From positions 1-6,935 of the forward strand of contig CABMIA010000074.1 of assembly GCA_902386085.1 (NCBI GenBank): a stretch of DNA of 6,935 nucleotides, in the 5' to 3' direction. Positions within the stretch are counted from its first letter, which is position 1. The number at the start of each line of letters is the position of its first letter. Shown here one piece after another: positions 6,036 through 6,935 of this stretch. Source of the stretch: an uncultured archaeon. Lineage in GTDB: Archaea > Halobacteriota > Methanosarcinia > Methanosarcinales > Methanoperedenaceae. A model generated the notes under the pieces. The model searched no databases and was not told where the DNA came from. It saw nothing but the letters and a program-made list of their open reading frames with translations. A program made the translations under genes and the position numbers.

Positions 6036-6605
6036 CTATTGTGCCCTCACCGACTCAAGAGCCATCTCCACCACCTCTCGGTACTGCTCCACATTCGTAG
6101 CATAATGCTCCCTCGCCTTCACAGCATCAGGCTCCGTCCCCTTCAACTTCTCAAGCCGCGCCATAGTAAGCTTCGCAGTTTCCGCCACCCACCTGTCGCG
6201 CGTGGCGCCATCCACTATCTGTAAGGACTCAGCACGAATTGAGGTCAGGACATTCCCTTCTTTCGTGGTGTAAGTGGTTGGCTTCCCGATAACCGCAATG
6301 AACTCAGGTGGCGCGGTTTTTGCAAGAACCTGCGCCGCTTCGGGCTGGTACTGGCCTGCGGTCACGAAGAACGCGCCCGTGGGATCGACGATGCGCCCGC
6401 GCCAGAACTCGGCGTCGGAGCCCACATCTTCATTCTCGGTCAACGTGCCTACCACGAAGACGCGGTTGCATTTTGCGCCTGTGGGTGTGAGTAAGTATTG
6501 CGGTGAGTACTGGTCCTGTCCCTCGCGGGCCTGGAGGTTTGAATCCTTGAACTCGAATGCGAATATGCGGTGCGCTACTTCCCGGATAAATCCACTGTCT
6601 GCCAT
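6036..6605 (-). CDS. RPA-associated OB-fold protein (COG3390 type)
   Basis: A 189-residue cytoplasmic protein matching the archaeal RPA-family/RPA-associated group (called rpap in haloarchaea), whose members are encoded beside RPA41-type genes and work with them in binding single-stranded DNA during replication and repair. The N-terminus has FIREVAHRIFAFEF. An OB-fold follows at about 45-130, with strands CNRVFVVGTLTE, EFWRGRIVDPTGAFFVTAG, EFIAVIGKPTTYTT and TSIRAESLQIVD. A helical C-terminal part covers about 135-188. No zinc-finger cysteines are present; C46 is the only cysteine. The gene starts at ATG 6605, three bases after the upstream RPA stop, behind a strong AGGAGG site, so the two form an operon. 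It converges on smc. The family assignment is from remembered motifs and context and is fairly secure; the exact partner and DNA-binding role are inferred. Confidence 0.88.
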   Translation of the reverse strand: MADSGFIREVAHRIFAFEFKDSNLQAREGQDQYSPQYLLTPTGAKCNRVFVVGTLTENEDVGSDAEFWRGRIVDPTGAFFVTAGQYQPEAAQVLAKTAPPEFIAVIGKPTTYTTKEGNVLTSIRAESLQIVDGATRDRWVAETAKLTMARLEKLKGTEPDAVKAREHYATNVEQYREVVEMALESVRAQ

Positions 6606-6608
6606 GAT

Positions 6609-6935
6609 CTACGCCTCCTGTGCAACCTGCTGCGCACCGGTGCTGAGCAGCTTTTTGATTTCCTCTTCTATCGGTCTTGTATCCTGCCTGATTGTCTCTA
6701 CAAGAATGAACCGGTCAAGCTTTGCTCCTGAGACCACAAAATACCTGCCCACAAGCTTGTTCTTGATCACATCAAGCACAACAGCCTGGTCAAGTGCCTC
6801 AGTCGCCATGTCTTTGGCTTTTTCGAGTGTAATGCCTATCAGGGCTTCCGTGGTTTCCCGGTTAAGCAGGATATCCTGCACCTTCTCGCCGTTATCCATG
6901 ACGGCTTTTATCCTGAGGTCATAGATGCCTTCGAC
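6609..6935 (-). CDS. Replication protein A large subunit (RPA41 type), C-terminal part only
   Basis: The last 108 codons of a gene entering from the right edge; the frame is open through the edge, so the start is outside the window and an internal ATG at 6899 is not the real start. The visible part begins VEGIYDLRIKAVMDNG and continues with LLNRETTEALIGITLEKAKDMA, ALDQAVV and LVGRYFVVSGAKLDRFILVE. This pattern closes the last OB-fold of archaeal RPA41/COG1599 single-strand DNA-binding proteins. The tail is a short acidic and basic helix ending in AQQVAQEA. No DNA-binding residues of the earlier OB-folds can be judged here. It is the first visible gene of a leftward operon with the RPA-associated protein. 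The missing part prevents telling which RPA paralogue it is. Confidence 0.85.
   Translation of the reverse strand, partial: VEGIYDLRIKAVMDNGEKVQDILLNRETTEALIGITLEKAKDMATEALDQAVVLDVIKNKLVGRYFVVSGAKLDRFILVETIRQDTRPIEEEIKKLLSTGAQQVAQEA
6614..6619 (-). promoter_or_regulatory. Strong Shine-Dalgarno site inside the end of the RPA gene
   Basis: On the minus strand AGGAGG lies eight bases before the ATG at 6605 and is contained in the last codons of the upstream RPA gene (encoding Gln-Glu-Ala). It fixes the start of the RPA-associated gene and suggests coupled translation of the two subunits. Confidence 0.8.

Noticed and set aside
6274..6924. Plus-strand open frame of 216 codons
   Set aside because: It lies antisense to both RPA genes, which have clear family patterns and proper SD sites.

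Overview
The window looks like a chromosomal piece of a euryarchaeon of the Methanosarcinales / ANME-2 type (a Methanoperedens-like or Methanosarcina-like lineage is my best guess). Four things point there: a secreted protein with the S-layer duplication repeat typical of that group, an archaeal-type SMC with an SLRKPM switch region, an RPA large-subunit gene followed by a COG3390-type RPA-associated gene, and TATA-like boxes combined with Shine-Dalgarno (SD) sites. The lineage is inferred from protein family content, not from a phylogenetic marker.

Layout: (1) Positions 1-1410, minus strand: the N-terminal 470 codons of a secreted S-layer-related protein with three diverged repeats, running off the left edge. 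(2) Positions 1411-1661: a 251-bp AT-rich divergent promoter region with TATA-like boxes on both strands, an 11-bp-spaced TACCGG direct repeat and a 20-bp inverted repeat. (3) Positions 1662-5870, plus strand: a two-gene unit. The first gene encodes a 231-residue coiled-coil protein with a Lys/Pro/Glu-rich tail that I cannot assign to a named family. The second is a full-length smc that starts at TTG, three bases after the previous stop, with its SD overlapping that stop. (4) Positions 5871-6035: a convergent intergenic region with a 20-bp hairpin that could terminate transcription in both directions. (5) Positions 6036-6935, minus strand: an RPA-associated OB-fold protein gene preceded by the C-terminal 108 codons of an RPA41-type single-strand DNA-binding protein gene, entering from the right edge.

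Together, the central and right parts serve chromosome organisation (SMC and a probable companion) and single-strand DNA protection (RPA and its associated protein), while the left part is cell envelope. Neither scpA nor scpB, the usual SMC partners, follows smc here. The most interesting candidate for something undescribed is the coiled-coil protein translated just ahead of SMC. I see no CRISPR array, tRNA, rRNA, insertion sequence or defence island.
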